A stretch of DNA of 64,000 nucleotides, taken from NCBI GenBank assembly GCA_001599915.1, contig BCIG01000002.1, positions 248,001-312,000 of the forward strand, in the 5' to 3' direction. Both the position numbers and the translations under genes were made by a program. The stretch is from Symbiotaphrina buchneri. Lineage: Eukaryota; Ascomycota; Symbiotaphrinales; Symbiotaphrinaceae. The notes below the pieces were generated by a model. It saw nothing but the letters and a program-made list of their open reading frames with translations, was not told the origin of the DNA and searched no databases. Positions 12,332 through 23,381 of the stretch are shown piece after piece. Position 1 is the first letter of the stretch, and each line of letters begins with the position of its first letter.

Positions 12332-13774
12332 TCACACTACCGAGTCCCATCCCCAAATGACGAATTTAGAACTGAGGCTTTTGCCAATGGCCTCCACCGC
12401 TTGCGCCGGCTGCTCCTTCTTAAGCAGGATTACATTTTCCGGATAGATCTTGCCTAGTAGCGCCAGTCCAACGCGAGCATCATCTATCGGAATGACTCGA
12501 ATGATCTTCTCGGAAGAATACACCAAGCCCGAACCTGAATCCGTCAGGACGCTGAGTGGATTGTAGATCAGGCTATTTTCGGTGAACCCTTGTTGAGTCT
12601 CGCTTGTGCCTGCCACGTTGCCGTTTGTTGCTTCCTGAACTCTGTAGGCATACCGCCAGCCACGGGCAATCTGTCCAACATCGACGGAGACGCACTGACC
12701 TTCGCCGAATTGCAGTTGAAGCTTCAGGAGCTGCTTGCCAGGATCATCCGCCTTTGAATGTTTCGCCAGACCGAGAGAACAATGTGTGACACGTGAGGTT
12801 TGGGCCCCGAGAGAGGCAGGAGGCCAAACACCAGCGGTCAGCTTATCAACGGCCGCCCCCATCTCCGTACGAGGTGCACTAAAATAGTCGGGATACTCGT
12901 ACTGTAATAGTACCTCTGACGTCGAGTCGACAAGCTTAGCAGGATAGTAGTCGAGCAGGTGCAGCGTAGAGTGACCAGCCAGGAAAGAAGGGAGGACCAT
13001 TCCATTGGCGTACTGAAAGCCATAACCAGTCTCCGAAGGCAGCTTTGGCGCCAGCAAGCTCTTCGCAAGCTTGAAGACGCTTGCTTGAGAGAGTCTGCGT
13101 GTCAGCAATTCAGTCAGGAACTGGGAGCGGGCGCTTTCATAGTCCCGCATGCCCCCGCTACCCGGCGAATGGCTCTCAATTGGAATGAGCACCTCGGAGT
13201 AATTGTAGAACGGAATGAGACTGTCCCTGAGGATGACAATCTGGTGAAGGTACTCATTGAAGAGTTGTAGCAAGTGACTTTCACTACGAGGTCCGAACAA
13301 TAAAGCGGCCACACTATGCGTCCAAAGATGCCCTTCACATGGACTCCGGATTCTGATGTTCGGATCGACCTCTTCGTGCTTCACTTCCCGTGCATATTGG
13401 ACCAAGGTCTTCCCGATCTTGGTGATCTGACTTGCTATCTCCTTTTTAGCCTGATCTGATGCATTTGGGAAGGACAATGTCGCCTCTCGTGTCCCCATTG
13501 CCAAGTTCGATGCCAGATTATCAAGGAGCATCTCTCGCGCGGGAACTGCGCCAGGTGGATCACGGCCGAGGCGCTGTACAACAGTGTCCAGAAGAGGAGT
13601 GACAGCCTCGACGACCTGTCGTGGTGTATATAGCCCAGGTGCTAACCGCCATGATCCAACAGTCTTTGGCCGAGATATCAGGGCCCTACGTCCGCCGTCA
13701 GGGACCGGGGAGATCGTATGGCCAATTGCCAGGCCTAGAGTAGCGATGCGGTAGACGCTGCCGGAAACCATCAT
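12332..13774 (-). CDS. unrecognised 480-residue protein
   Basis: A single uninterrupted frame of 480 codons with protein-like composition; start at the first of two adjacent Met codons (13774). I do not recognise the family. There is no clear signal peptide or transmembrane helix, although residues 5-25 are mildly hydrophobic. The middle is rich in charged and aromatic residues (GHLWTHSVAALLFG, SLIPFYNYSEVLIP, GYGFQYANGMVLPSFLAGHSTLHLLDYYP), and the C-terminal third looks like a compact beta-rich domain ending VGLALLGKIYPENVILLKK. Length, lack of introns and position between a cluster-type regulator and a methyltransferase suggest an enzyme or accessory factor of the same pathway; that is inference only. 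Confidence 0.75.
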   Translation of the reverse strand: MMVSGSVYRIATLGLAIGHTISPVPDGGRRALISRPKTVGSWRLAPGLYTPRQVVEAVTPLLDTVVQRLGRDPPGAVPAREMLLDNLASNLAMGTREATLSFPNASDQAKKEIASQITKIGKTLVQYAREVKHEEVDPNIRIRSPCEGHLWTHSVAALLFGPRSESHLLQLFNEYLHQIVILRDSLIPFYNYSEVLIPIESHSPGSGGMRDYESARSQFLTELLTRRLSQASVFKLAKSLLAPKLPSETGYGFQYANGMVLPSFLAGHSTLHLLDYYPAKLVDSTSEVLLQYEYPDYFSAPRTEMGAAVDKLTAGVWPPASLGAQTSRVTHCSLGLAKHSKADDPGKQLLKLQLQFGEGQCVSVDVGQIARGWRYAYRVQEATNGNVAGTSETQQGFTENSLIYNPLSVLTDSGSGLVYSSEKIIRVIPIDDARVGLALLGKIYPENVILLKKEQPAQAVEAIGKSLSSKFVIWGWDSVV

Positions 13775-14493
13775 CTCAGTGCTCTTGCCTCTTAGGTCTT
13801 CACACGGAGAAGGTAGCAGTATGGTTTATACTGGATTGATCTGAAAGAAGCGCGTTGAGGCTGTGGAAACACAGAGTGAATCGCGAACGTGCGAAATAGA
13901 TGGCGGCGGCGACCCGCCATCATTGACCCATACATGACACTGTGAGACACTGAGACGCCAATCTTCACGTATCTTTGATCCTTCCCCTTCCGGGTGGGAG
14001 CGTGCAACAAAGGAAATCCGAGAATCCGACCAACTTGCTCCGATAGGTGAATGCATCGAGGACAGCCATCTCCGACGCGAGAGAGCTCGCTTGAGACTGA
14101 CACCTAAGGTACCTGCAGTAGGCCAACCACCTCCGCTCCGTCATTGTCATTGCTGCTTACCTTACCCTACCTTGCCCTAGGTGCTACACTTTGGCTATGC
14201 GCGTCTCACCATTCTCACCGAGTCTCGCCAGGTCAGCGACTGGCAAGGGGGTCACATCCAGCCTGAGCGTAGCCGGTAGCCATGCTGTGCTCGTCTCCAA
14301 GCTCGGAAAGTTGGGTCTCTTTCCGAACAAGCCCGGAGTCCGGACCCCTTTCAGATGTGCCGCAGCATTGCTTGTTACTCGCCACGGCGGCCAGCTTGCA
14401 CCGTCGGCTGGCAGCTGAGAAGAGGGTGTGTATATGATCAAGGCCATGGCTCCAAGCATGGCATGATCACCGACCACGCTGTGCTTCTTCATC
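13775..14493. other. intergenic, divergent promoter region
   Basis: Shared 5' flank of the unknown gene (minus) and the methyltransferase gene (plus). No protein features. A CTTACCTTACCCTACCTTGCCC pyrimidine run, seen in pieces around 14155-14180, is the only notable element. Confidence 0.4.
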
Positions 14494-15532
14494 ATGGCGG
14501 CTGCTGTCTCGCCATATTCAGCGGCTCCACTGTCGCAACAGCAACCACACACTACTGACAGCCATTATTTCAAGGGCACTGAAGGGTGGTACATACTGCC
14601 GCACCATCAGACAGAAATTGCGAGGCTCCAAAGACAGCACGAGTTCTTGAAAAGCTCTACAAACGGGGTGCTCTTGGGTGTTCCACTTCCGAGTGGGAAA
14701 GGTAAAGTTCGCGTACTGGATTGTGGTTGTGCAGATGGTAAAACGCCCATGGTCTATGGACAGCTCTCAAGATGACTCTCTAATGAAGACTCCCACCACC
14801 AGGCACATGGCTACGCGATCTAGCGTCACAATACTCGGACCGAGCCCTGAGCTTGCATGGCGTTGATCTTGGCTCGCATCTTTTCCCGCCGGGCCCAGAT
14901 CTCGATCTTCGAGAACACGACGTCACCAAACCCTTTCCAGCAGATTGGAGTTGGTCGGACTCCTTTGATCTTGTCCATCAACGCTTTTTGGTATGGGGAA
15001 TTCCGTCTACAGAGTGGCCACAAGTCGTCAAAAATCTGGTTTCAGTTGTCAGACCTGGTGGGTGCATTCAGTTTGTCGAAGTGGACTGGATGATTCCAGA
15101 CATTCCAGAGCATCAGCCGGAGCTTAAGAAATTTGCCAAACTTCAGGCATGGTCCTGTGCAGGAAGGGATCTGATGATCCATGGTAAACTCGCACCTTTG
15201 TTGGCTGATGCAGGGTGCGAGGATATCAACATTGTTAATCATCCCTACGGCTATGGCGCAAAAGCTGTTGCGCCGGAGTGGAGGGACAAGTCCGCAGAGT
15301 TGTTGCTCGAGTCATTTCGGCATCTGAAATCAAAGATTGATGGTAAGCAGCCAGATATTCGCTGAAATCTTTACTCTGACCCCTAGTCTAACGTCTCGCA
15401 GAAGATGGAATACCTGGTGTGGCAAAGACAGCACAGGAATATGACGATTTCTTGGACCGGCTACTGGTGGAGATGAAGCGATACGGTTATGGTCCGACGA
15501 TGAAGTTCATATGCGCACGCAAACCGTCATAG
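14494..15532 (+). CDS. class I SAM-dependent methyltransferase, LaeA-like
   Basis: Exons 14494-14737, 14803-15342 and 15402-15532 sum to 305 codons (304 aa). Motif I is VLDCGCADG (about 74-82), interrupted at its last Gly by the first intron; splicing gives CADGTWLRDLA. Acidic motif II follows as LHGVDLGS, then DSFDLVHQRFLVWG (motif IV region) and VRPGGCIQFVEVDW (motif V/VI region), the pattern of fungal LaeA/UMTA-type methyltransferases. Such proteins either methylate small molecules or act as global regulators of secondary metabolism. Next to a regulator and an unknown enzyme, a pathway methyltransferase is the simpler reading. The final exon encodes a short family-like tail (EYDDFLDRLLVEMKRYG). 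Confidence 0.88.
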
Positions 15533-15893
15533 TGGAACTCGAACCTTAACGTAGTCAGCTGAATTAGAAAGAATAGTATCAATCGTTTCGGGAAGACTTT
15601 GTGTCTGCTCAAGCTTTGTAGATCAGACAAAAATGTCGTAAAATGTCACTCGAGGTCAGAGATATATTGGATGACTTATCGACCCAGCTCTGGGCCTCCC
15701 CAAACACGGCGATACAGGATTTAAGCTTACCTGGAAGTGGGGTTGGCGTTACTTGGGGACAAACTTTGAAAACAACCCACCTTAGCTTCCAAGAAGGCCC
15801 AGCCGCTTGCTTCTTCTTGCTTTTTCTTTTCTTCCTAGCCCTTGGAGAAACGACAACGACCACCGTCGGCGAGAAAAGTCGAGTAAGGTCAAG
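15533..15893. other. promoter interval of the adenylosuccinate lyase gene
   Basis: Non-coding by composition. A CTTGCTTCTTCTTGC-type pyrimidine tract lies about 70-90 bp before the ATG, a common fungal core-promoter feature. The frame of the next gene is open upstream, but homology begins only at 15894. Confidence 0.4.
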
Positions 15894-17754
15894 ATGGCCG
15901 ACAGCCAGCAGACAAAGGCCAAAACCGGCCCTTCGGCCTTTGACACCTATCAGACCTCTTTGACTGCGCGGTACTGCAGCGCCGAGATGTCGCAACTCTT
16001 CAGCCAGCGCTCTCGTCACTCAACGTGGCGCAAACTGTGGTTGTATCTCGCCGAGAGCGAAAGGGAGCTCGGCATTGAGACAATCACGCCGGAAGCGCTG
16101 CAGCAAATGCGCAGCCATCTGGAAGTCACCGACGCTGACTTCGAGGTTGCGCGGGTCGAAGAGAAGAAGCGGCGGCATGATGTTATGGCCCATGTCCACG
16201 TCTTTGGGGCCGTGGCCCCGGCTGCGGCCGGTATCATCCACTACGGGGTGAGTCTTCCCGGTTCAAGCCTCCCTTCCATTCTTGCCACCTCTGCAGGCTG
16301 GCACTTGAGGAGCTCGGAGAGCGCATATACCTCCTAAGCCACGGCTCTCAATCCCTTGAACAGGCCCAATTACTGACGCTCCTAGCCTACTAGGCCACCA
16401 GTTGCTATGTCACGGATAATACCGAGCTGATACTCATGCGTGATGCGATGGATCTGCTGCTTCCCAAATTGGCGAAGGTCATATGGAACCTTGCCAAGTT
16501 CGCTGTGGAGTGGAAAGCGGAGCCTGCTCTGGCCTATACGCATCTACAACCCGGTGCGGTTTCGGCGACCTCCTTGAAGTTTCCGGAACAAATTTTAGCT
16601 GACTCCAGTTTTCAACAGCACAATTAATCACCGTGGGGAAACGAGCGGCTCAATGGGCGCAAGATCTCATGTTCGACCTGGAAAGCATCGAGCACGTTCG
16701 GAATGGACTCAAGTTCCGAGGTACGACCCCTTAGTCTTTCCCATTCCTTCCTCAGTCTATTTCTGGAGCAAAATCCGCACACGCTCTGTATATCAACGTT
16801 TGCTCCTCCCGCGACGATGAAACACAAGCCACACAACCGTTAGAAAATAGGTAGTACTGACACCAAAACCCGGCAGGTGCGCAAGGAACTACAGGGACGC
16901 AGGCATCGTTCTTGCAGATATTTGATGGTGACGGCTCCAAGTGCGACAAGCTCAACGAACTGCTCTGCAGGAGGTCCGGGTTCTCCGGTTGCTATGACGT
17001 GTCCACTCAAACATATACGCGCAAGGTGGACTTGATGATCGCAAACGCCATTGCGGGCCTCGGTGCCACTGCCCAGAGAATCTGTGGGGACATTCGGCAT
17101 CTAGCAGCATGGAAGGAATTGGAGGAGCCATTTGAAAAGGACCAAATAGGTTCTTCTGCTATGGCGTATAAGCGCAACCCTATGCGGTCTGAACGGATTT
17201 ATAGCCTTTCACGTGAGCTGATGTCGAAGCCGGCAAGTTTTGCTAACACACTCTCGGACCAATGGATGGAGCGTACGTTGGACGACAGCGCCATACGGCG
17301 CATTGATATCCCAGAGATGTTCCTCCTTGCAGACGCAATTCTCATTGGCCTTGACAATGTATCAAGTGGGCTGGTTGTGTACCCAAAGCGTATCGAAGCG
17401 CGCGTGCACGAGGAGCTCCCGTTCATGATTACTGAGAGTATCATTATGAAGCTAGTCGCGAGGGGAGAGTCGAGGCAAGAAGCTCATGAACAGATACGAG
17501 TCCTGTCCCACCAAGCCGGCAGCGCCGTGAAGAACGAGGGCAAGCCGAATGACCTAGTCTCAAGGATCAAGGCCACCAACTTCTTCAGACCTATTTGGGA
17601 TGAGCTTGACGACATGTTGAGACCAGAGCTATACATCGGGCGCAGCGTTGAGATCGTCGAGCGCTTCTGTAACGAAGAGGGTGTGTTGGGTGAGAAGATC
17701 AAGCCTTATAGAACTTTCATCGAGAAGTCAACCGCAGCGGAGCTTCATGTCTGA
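15894..17754 (+). CDS. ADE13: adenylosuccinate lyase
   Basis: Exons 15894-16247, 16394-16553, 16619-16720 and 16877-17754 sum to 498 codons (497 aa), close to the usual ~480. The enzyme cleaves SAICAR and adenylosuccinate, releasing fumarate, at two steps of purine synthesis; it is a cytosolic homotetramer. Splicing joins IIHYG to ATSCYVTDN and THLQP to [13 protein letters not shown], both conserved. The fumarase/aspartase-superfamily signature [14 protein letters not shown] with its catalytic-loop serines is intact, as are [10 protein letters not shown] and the C-terminal lyase region. Two introns are long for this window (146 and 156 bp). A housekeeping gene that marks the right border of the possible metabolite cluster. 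Confidence 0.96.
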
Positions 17755-18395
17755 ACCTTTTTATAAGTTTCGCCGGCCGTGTGAGAGGACAAATTACTGG
17801 GCATCACTGAGCAAACGGTGGAGTCATTACTGATACTGCAAGGCTCCTTGCGACGGCCTCGCTCTACGGGGAGGATCTACTACACAGCCGAAATTAAATG
17901 GGAGCAAGAATTGCTGTAACGGAAAAAGGGGCTTCAGGGGGGGAGATAAGGTAGTATTCCGCTTAGGTCCGGGCATGTTGCGTTTGAGTCTGCTGGGCTG
18001 CTAACATTGGGAGGTCTGAGATATCGTATTTACGTAGCCTTTGACGGGATTGTGTTCATGGGGCTGAAGTATCAATTACAAGCCTGGGATCGGCGTCAGG
18101 CTCAAGGTAGCTTAAAAGCATTGATCATTCATAACCCTGATTTCGGCTTCACGACCAGACCCCGGCGCAGACCTGGTTGTGCAGCTCATGAAAACTGAAG
18201 CGGCAACATAAGGTCCTTCAGGGTTCTAAATAAGCGTCTCCTACCAAGATTGGCCCGCTGCCACCTTTCCCGGGACGGGACTGTAGTGCATTCCCAGGGC
18301 TCCTTTTCGATAGGCAGAGCACCCATCCGCACACCCGAAAACACAAATCTGGAGGCTGAAAGAGAGCGCATGTGAGGTGTAGTTGTTCTCGCCCT
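17755..18395. other. intergenic, tail-to-tail
   Basis: Downstream flanks of adenylosuccinate lyase and the palmitoyltransferase. No gene, RNA or repeat supported. Confidence 0.4.
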
Positions 18396-20775
18396 TCAGA
18401 CGTTGTCATCAATATCCACGCTATGGTATGCACCCCGAGCCCTCGATCCCGGCGGCTTCATTCTCGGTGGTGTCTCATACATCCTCATGTAGTCGACAAT
18501 TTCACCCCCAAGCATAGCCTTACCGGATCTCTTGTCTCTGAAGACCGGCAAACCGTCGCACCAGAAGTCTCTGCAATTCGTGATGAGCCCTCTTGAGAAG
18601 GGATTCCTTCGTCTTCTCCGGCCGGATGAGTCAAGTCCATCCTGAGCTGTGGCAACAAATGCATCTAGGCCCAGCAGCTTTTTCCACTGCGAAAAGCAAC
18701 CTTCATGACGATGACCATGGTGATGAGGATGCTGAGGATCCGGCCCAGCACCACTTCCAGTCAACTGTGCACCCTCCATGGAAGTCGATCCGGCGGTCAT
18801 CGCGGAGGTAAAGACTTCAGCCGCCCCTTGTCCCTGATGCCCCCGCATGCTCTCGTAAGTAGTCTGAGCACGAGCCACCTGGACCATCTGAACGATGACG
18901 AGCATCGTTACCCATGACAGTTGGAGAGTCGCCCATATAGCTAAGGTGATGATGAAGGGATCCTTCAGGACAATTCGACATATATCCTCCGACAGTATGT
19001 TACACTTGTGGTCAGAAGGTTCGGGGAGGTTTTCCAGATCTTATAAATTAGTCTCAGATGGGATGGAAAAACTTCAAGACAGGAATGAATCTTACGGGCT
19101 AAAGCGAGCCAATCGAAGAGCAGGATTCCAATCTCCAGGAAGATGATATAAAGCACAAAAGGCCTGTGATTGTTGACGCCAACGCAATTATTGATCCACG
19201 GGCAGTGACTGATCTGTCAGCTTGCACAAGGAAATGATGACGTGAACACACTCACTGGTCGTGTTTTGCAACACATCTGTTACACCGTTTACAATGCTTA
19301 CTCCGCAATGGCCTTCGGACCATACATAGAGTGCAAAAATTCTCGTCATCAAATTTCCAAAGACTGAGAAGATCATCGATGACGGCTTTTTGTTCGCTAA
19401 TACCCCCAAGCTTGGGAACAAAACCGGGATCTCGCAGCATGCCAGACAAGTAGAAGTAGGTACAAAGGCCGTAGCAAGTGGCAAATGAGATGTTCAATAA
19501 TGGAGCCGCAGCGTATGTATCTGGGGTGACTTAGCGACAACAGTAGGGCAATACAGGACACAAAATACATACTGGGAAGAATGATCATCAGCCAACTTGC
19601 GCCTACCCAGAAGCACGAAGCAGCGAAAACACCGGCTAGGTAGGGCTAATCCATTAGCTGCATCATTGATTTGGCGTTGGTGCTGGGGTCTCACCGTTTT
19701 ATGAAGGTGATTCATGCTAGCAGGAGCAAGTTGTAAAGCCTGTTGGGCGACCCATTGAAGGGTATAAGCCAGTAACACGGTCATTGGCACGGCGAGGAAA
19801 ATGACCAAATGGCTCATCATCATCAACAAGCACCAGATCGTAAGGAAAGGCCACGCAAAGAAGAACTTCGAAGCAAAGCCCTTGTGGTTGGTGATGCGAG
19901 AAGCGAAAGGGAGACGTGGCGTCTTTGGATGGCAATCCTCATCATACCCGGATTCATTCAAGGCGCGATGCCATATCCTTGTAGTCTTCATCTCCTCTGC
20001 AACAGCTGCTGGAGCCTTGCCAGTCTTCGTAGTCACAAAACGGTCTGAGCCGTATTCTATAAGCTTTTGTATACAAGGTTGTGAGCCCTTGACCAAAGCC
20101 CAGTGTAGGGCGGTAAATCCGTTCTCGTCCACAAGATGTACGTCTGCACCCCAGCGGAGGTATAAATCCACGCAGGCTGGATATCCTTTGTAGGCTGCCC
20201 ACATGAGGGACGTATGACCCTGCGGGTCGGCGACGTCAACCGGTATTCCCTGGTGTAGCAGCAGCACCAACAGAAAGACATTCCCATCGAACGTGGCAAG
20301 ATGCAGTAGATTATACCCTTGGACGTCGGTGAGCAGTGGATCAGCTCCATATTGGAGCATTAGATTGACAACATAATAGTGACATCGTTGAGCAGCCCAC
20401 ATGGCCGGCGTGGCCACAGACTCTCCGCCTTTAGCATCCACATCTGCACCGGAGTCGAGCAAAAACTTGCACGCAGCGTACTGGTTATTGATTGCAGCCC
20501 ACTGAGCCGGAATCATATTAGCGATGAACAAGTGCTTCGGTATGTGGTCATACATGCAACGGTGTGATGCCCTCGTCGTCCTTGTACTTTGCATCGAACC
20601 TCCCACTATCAAAAAGCTTTTGTATAGCTCCAACCTCTCCCAGTCTCGCCAACTGCATGATATCACTCTCGACGGGCAACTGCCCCTCTGCCTGCATGTC
20701 GTCCATCTCCAGATTGGCGTCTTTCTTGGTCATCCCCGACCCTGTCGGCGCAGGGGAACCGGCTGCGCCGGACAT
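18396..20775 (-). CDS. AKR1: palmitoyltransferase AKR1 (ankyrin + DHHC)
   Basis: Exons 20775-20554, 20501-19695, 19645-19573, 19520-19256, 19208-19096 and 19039-18396 sum to 708 codons (707 aa). The protein S-palmitoylates cytoplasmic and membrane proteins at Golgi/endosomal membranes. The N-terminal half has five to six ankyrin repeats ([42 protein letters not shown] and others). Four hydrophobic segments flank the zinc-binding DHHC cysteine-rich domain ([22 protein letters not shown]...). The catalytic D-H-H-C is split by a 47-bp intron within the first His codon; using the TCAG acceptor at 19209 gives [14 protein letters not shown]. The Gly/Pro/His-rich tail ([11 protein letters not shown]) is cytosolic. 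It is divergent from the SRP receptor beta gene with about 430 bp between starts. Confidence 0.95.
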
Positions 20776-21204
20776 GGACGTATATTGGGTCAAGATGAGC
20801 GACTGGATTGCTTCACATTCAACGGCTGCCTCGAAAGTGAGGGCGAAGGCACCATTCGGGCGTCTAGCATGTTCGCACGTTTTGGTGTTGCGTCTCTGGG
20901 GAGCGTGGCTGTGCGTATGGAGCAAGAGTACGGAGTACCTACTTCGTACCTTTAACAAGCTACTTCTATACCAGAGTACGCGGCGGTCTAAAGATAGGGC
21001 TAAGATAAAGTTAAGGTACGTAGCAAAAGGGAAGTGTCAACGCCGCTCGGTCGCTTCTTCTGCGGACCTGGTGCTTCCAACGTCGAGTTAATCTGCTCCG
21101 CACGGCACGGGAATGATTTCGTTTTCGTGATTACTTCCACATCATTTGGCGTCGCAACTCCCTGTCTCTGGCTCGGGCGGACCTGTGGTGACGTTGCAAC
21201 GGAC
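20776..21204. promoter_or_regulatory. bidirectional promoter interval AKR1 / SRP102
   Basis: The 429 bp between two divergent housekeeping starts. Around 20925-20955 lies an imperfect palindromic run of GTAC-containing motifs (GAGTACGGAGTACCTACTTCGTACC pattern, read in parts). It resembles the perfect palindrome at 24508-24525. Confidence 0.4.
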
Positions 21205-22153
21205 ATGGCAATCCAAGCGCATCTTCGAGACTGGCTGTCCTTGTTGATGGGGCCCTCGCCCCTAGCCATCGCACTGGCGCTGGTCATCGCGCTTTCTGTG
21301 CCTCTGATCCTGCACTTGATCATCCATCGTTCCATCCGCTCCTCGAGTTTGCCATCCTTTCTGATCATCGGCCCCACGGGGTCTGGAAAGACCTCGTTGC
21401 TCACCCTTGTAAGGAATCCTCCTGCTGACCTCCTTTCCGTCGTTTTGCTCATCATTGCAGCTGGAACGGGGTGAGGCTGCGGCAACACATACCTCACAAA
21501 CTCCGCTCAGCGTGGAAGCGTTCCTTCCACTGTCGACTTTGGCAGCGTCTTCGAAATATCGATCGGCTAATGATCCCTCGTTACATGTCCACAAAAAGTT
21601 TCTTCTCATTGATACCCCCGGCCATGCAAAGCTACGCTACCACGCCCTTGAAACCCTGACCCATCCAGAGAATCTGAAAGGGCTCATTTTCTTGGTAGAT
21701 GCGGCGGACTTGTCATGGACCGAATCCACTGGATCAGCCGGTGGTTTGAGGCAGGCTGCGGAATATCTGCATGACGTATTACTGCTTCTGCAGAAGGCAT
21801 CCGTTCAGAGCCATACTTCGAAGGCTCCCAAACAGATGCCAGTCCTGATTGCAGCAAACAAGATGGACCTGTTTACAGCGTTACCAGTCCCACGAGTCAA
21901 GTCTGCCTTGGAGACGGAGATAACCAGAATTCGTACGTCTCGTTCGAAAGGGTTACTTGATTCCGGAATTGGCATGGGCGATGGCGACATCATGGAAGAG
22001 AAGGACTGGCTTGGGGAGGGTGGGGAGGGAGGGTTTGATCTCGCGCAGATGGATGAGTTCAACGTCCCGGTCGAGGTTGCTGGGGGCAATGTTCTCGGAC
22101 CTGACGGCCCGGATGTGAGCAAGTGGTGGGCATGGATCGGCAATCAGCTCTAA
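21205..22153 (+). CDS. SRP102: signal recognition particle receptor subunit beta
   Basis: Exons 21205-21408 and 21461-22153 give 299 codons (298 aa). This is a small membrane-anchored GTPase of the ER that holds the SRP receptor alpha subunit. A transmembrane helix (residues ~17-40) precedes the P-loop GPTGSGKTS (56-64). G3 is DTPGHAKLR and G4 is NKMDL, with LIFLVDAADL between. The 52-bp intron falls right after the P-loop helix. An acidic, Gly-rich insertion (GEGGEGG) precedes the C-terminal WWAWIGNQL. The start at 21205 is preferred because it places the membrane anchor at the N-terminus; the frame is open upstream to an ATG at 21034. Confidence 0.93.
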
Positions 22154-23381
22154 GGACTTACGGTTAGCACTTTTGTACGCATTCTACCGTGGAACTACGC
22201 AGATGGCACATGTGAGTCCCGACCATCGAGGCTTCAAGATGCAAAGGTGCAGTACCTGCGGATAGTCCAATGGCTGGGATTGCTCGGATTGCTCTAACGT
22301 GCCGGTCCGCGAGATCGACCAAACTCGAGGGAGATGGAGTGGTGTGTCCCCTCGTGCTCGAGCCTTTATGCCTAAGGTTTCCTGGAAGTCCGATTCGCGC
22401 ATGGAGGCCGGCATGGCATGTAATGATGCCCATACCCCCTGAAAGCCTACCGTGCGTCTCAAGGTGGCAAGCATGTACGCGTTGTCAGCGTACACGAAAG
22501 AAGAGAATATGCGGAGGCTAAGGAGCCGTTGTTCGGTGCTACACGAAGTATGACTTCACGGGTCTCTGTTGGCTCCCTGAGAATACCCGCCTCTGAAGAA
22601 GTGCCGATGCCACCATCCCACTTGGCATGATCCCTACACCTTGAGTAAGGTTCCTAAGCCGCCAGATAGGCCTTGTTCGACGACCAAACACAATTCCTGC
22701 AAGCAGGCCTTCAAGGCAATATGTTAATGTCAGCTGTCTGTCTCCTCGACAGAGGGAGTATCTCTTGGATGCTTAGCTCTAAGGTCATGCTCAATCGCAT
22801 AATGCTGGCCCTTTGTTTGTTCGGTGCTCTAAATTAGGCGCAAATCTGAACCACTAAGCGGGGCACGCACCGTTTGAATCATACCTACCTAGTTAGGACC
22901 CCGAAGGTTTATGTTATCAAGAGATATGGGAATCATTAGAAAGACATGCTAGTCGAAGGTCCAGAGACAGTTAGTCTGAACATATATATAAGACTGGCTC
23001 TATTGAAATTGTGTGGCTCGAGCCAACGCAATACCTGACCGTTCAGTCTGATCAATGAAGCTTCGCTGTAACCAATATCCTGCGAGGCCATTATTGACTG
23101 TGGCAGTCTTGTCTATGACAAGACATGCAGAAACCTTTTATGACTACTGATTTCCCACAGGGGCAGAGAAGTTTGGATTTGTCAAAAAGCGACCGAACAG
23201 CATGTCGAACGAATCCCATTTCCTGTACTATTCATAATGGCTTCGACCCTTCATATGAACTATCAGTGCACGATAATGACGAATGAATGCCAGGTATATC
23301 CATTCCCGTCATCCACCTTCAGAATTGTCCATATAATCCTGCACAGATTCAAACTCGTATTCATCGTACTCCCAGCCAACC
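22154..23381. other. long intergenic stretch
   Basis: About 1.2 kb without convincing coding sequence on either strand. Composition becomes AT-richer after 22850. No tRNA, terminal repeats or tandem repeats were found. Confidence 0.45.
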
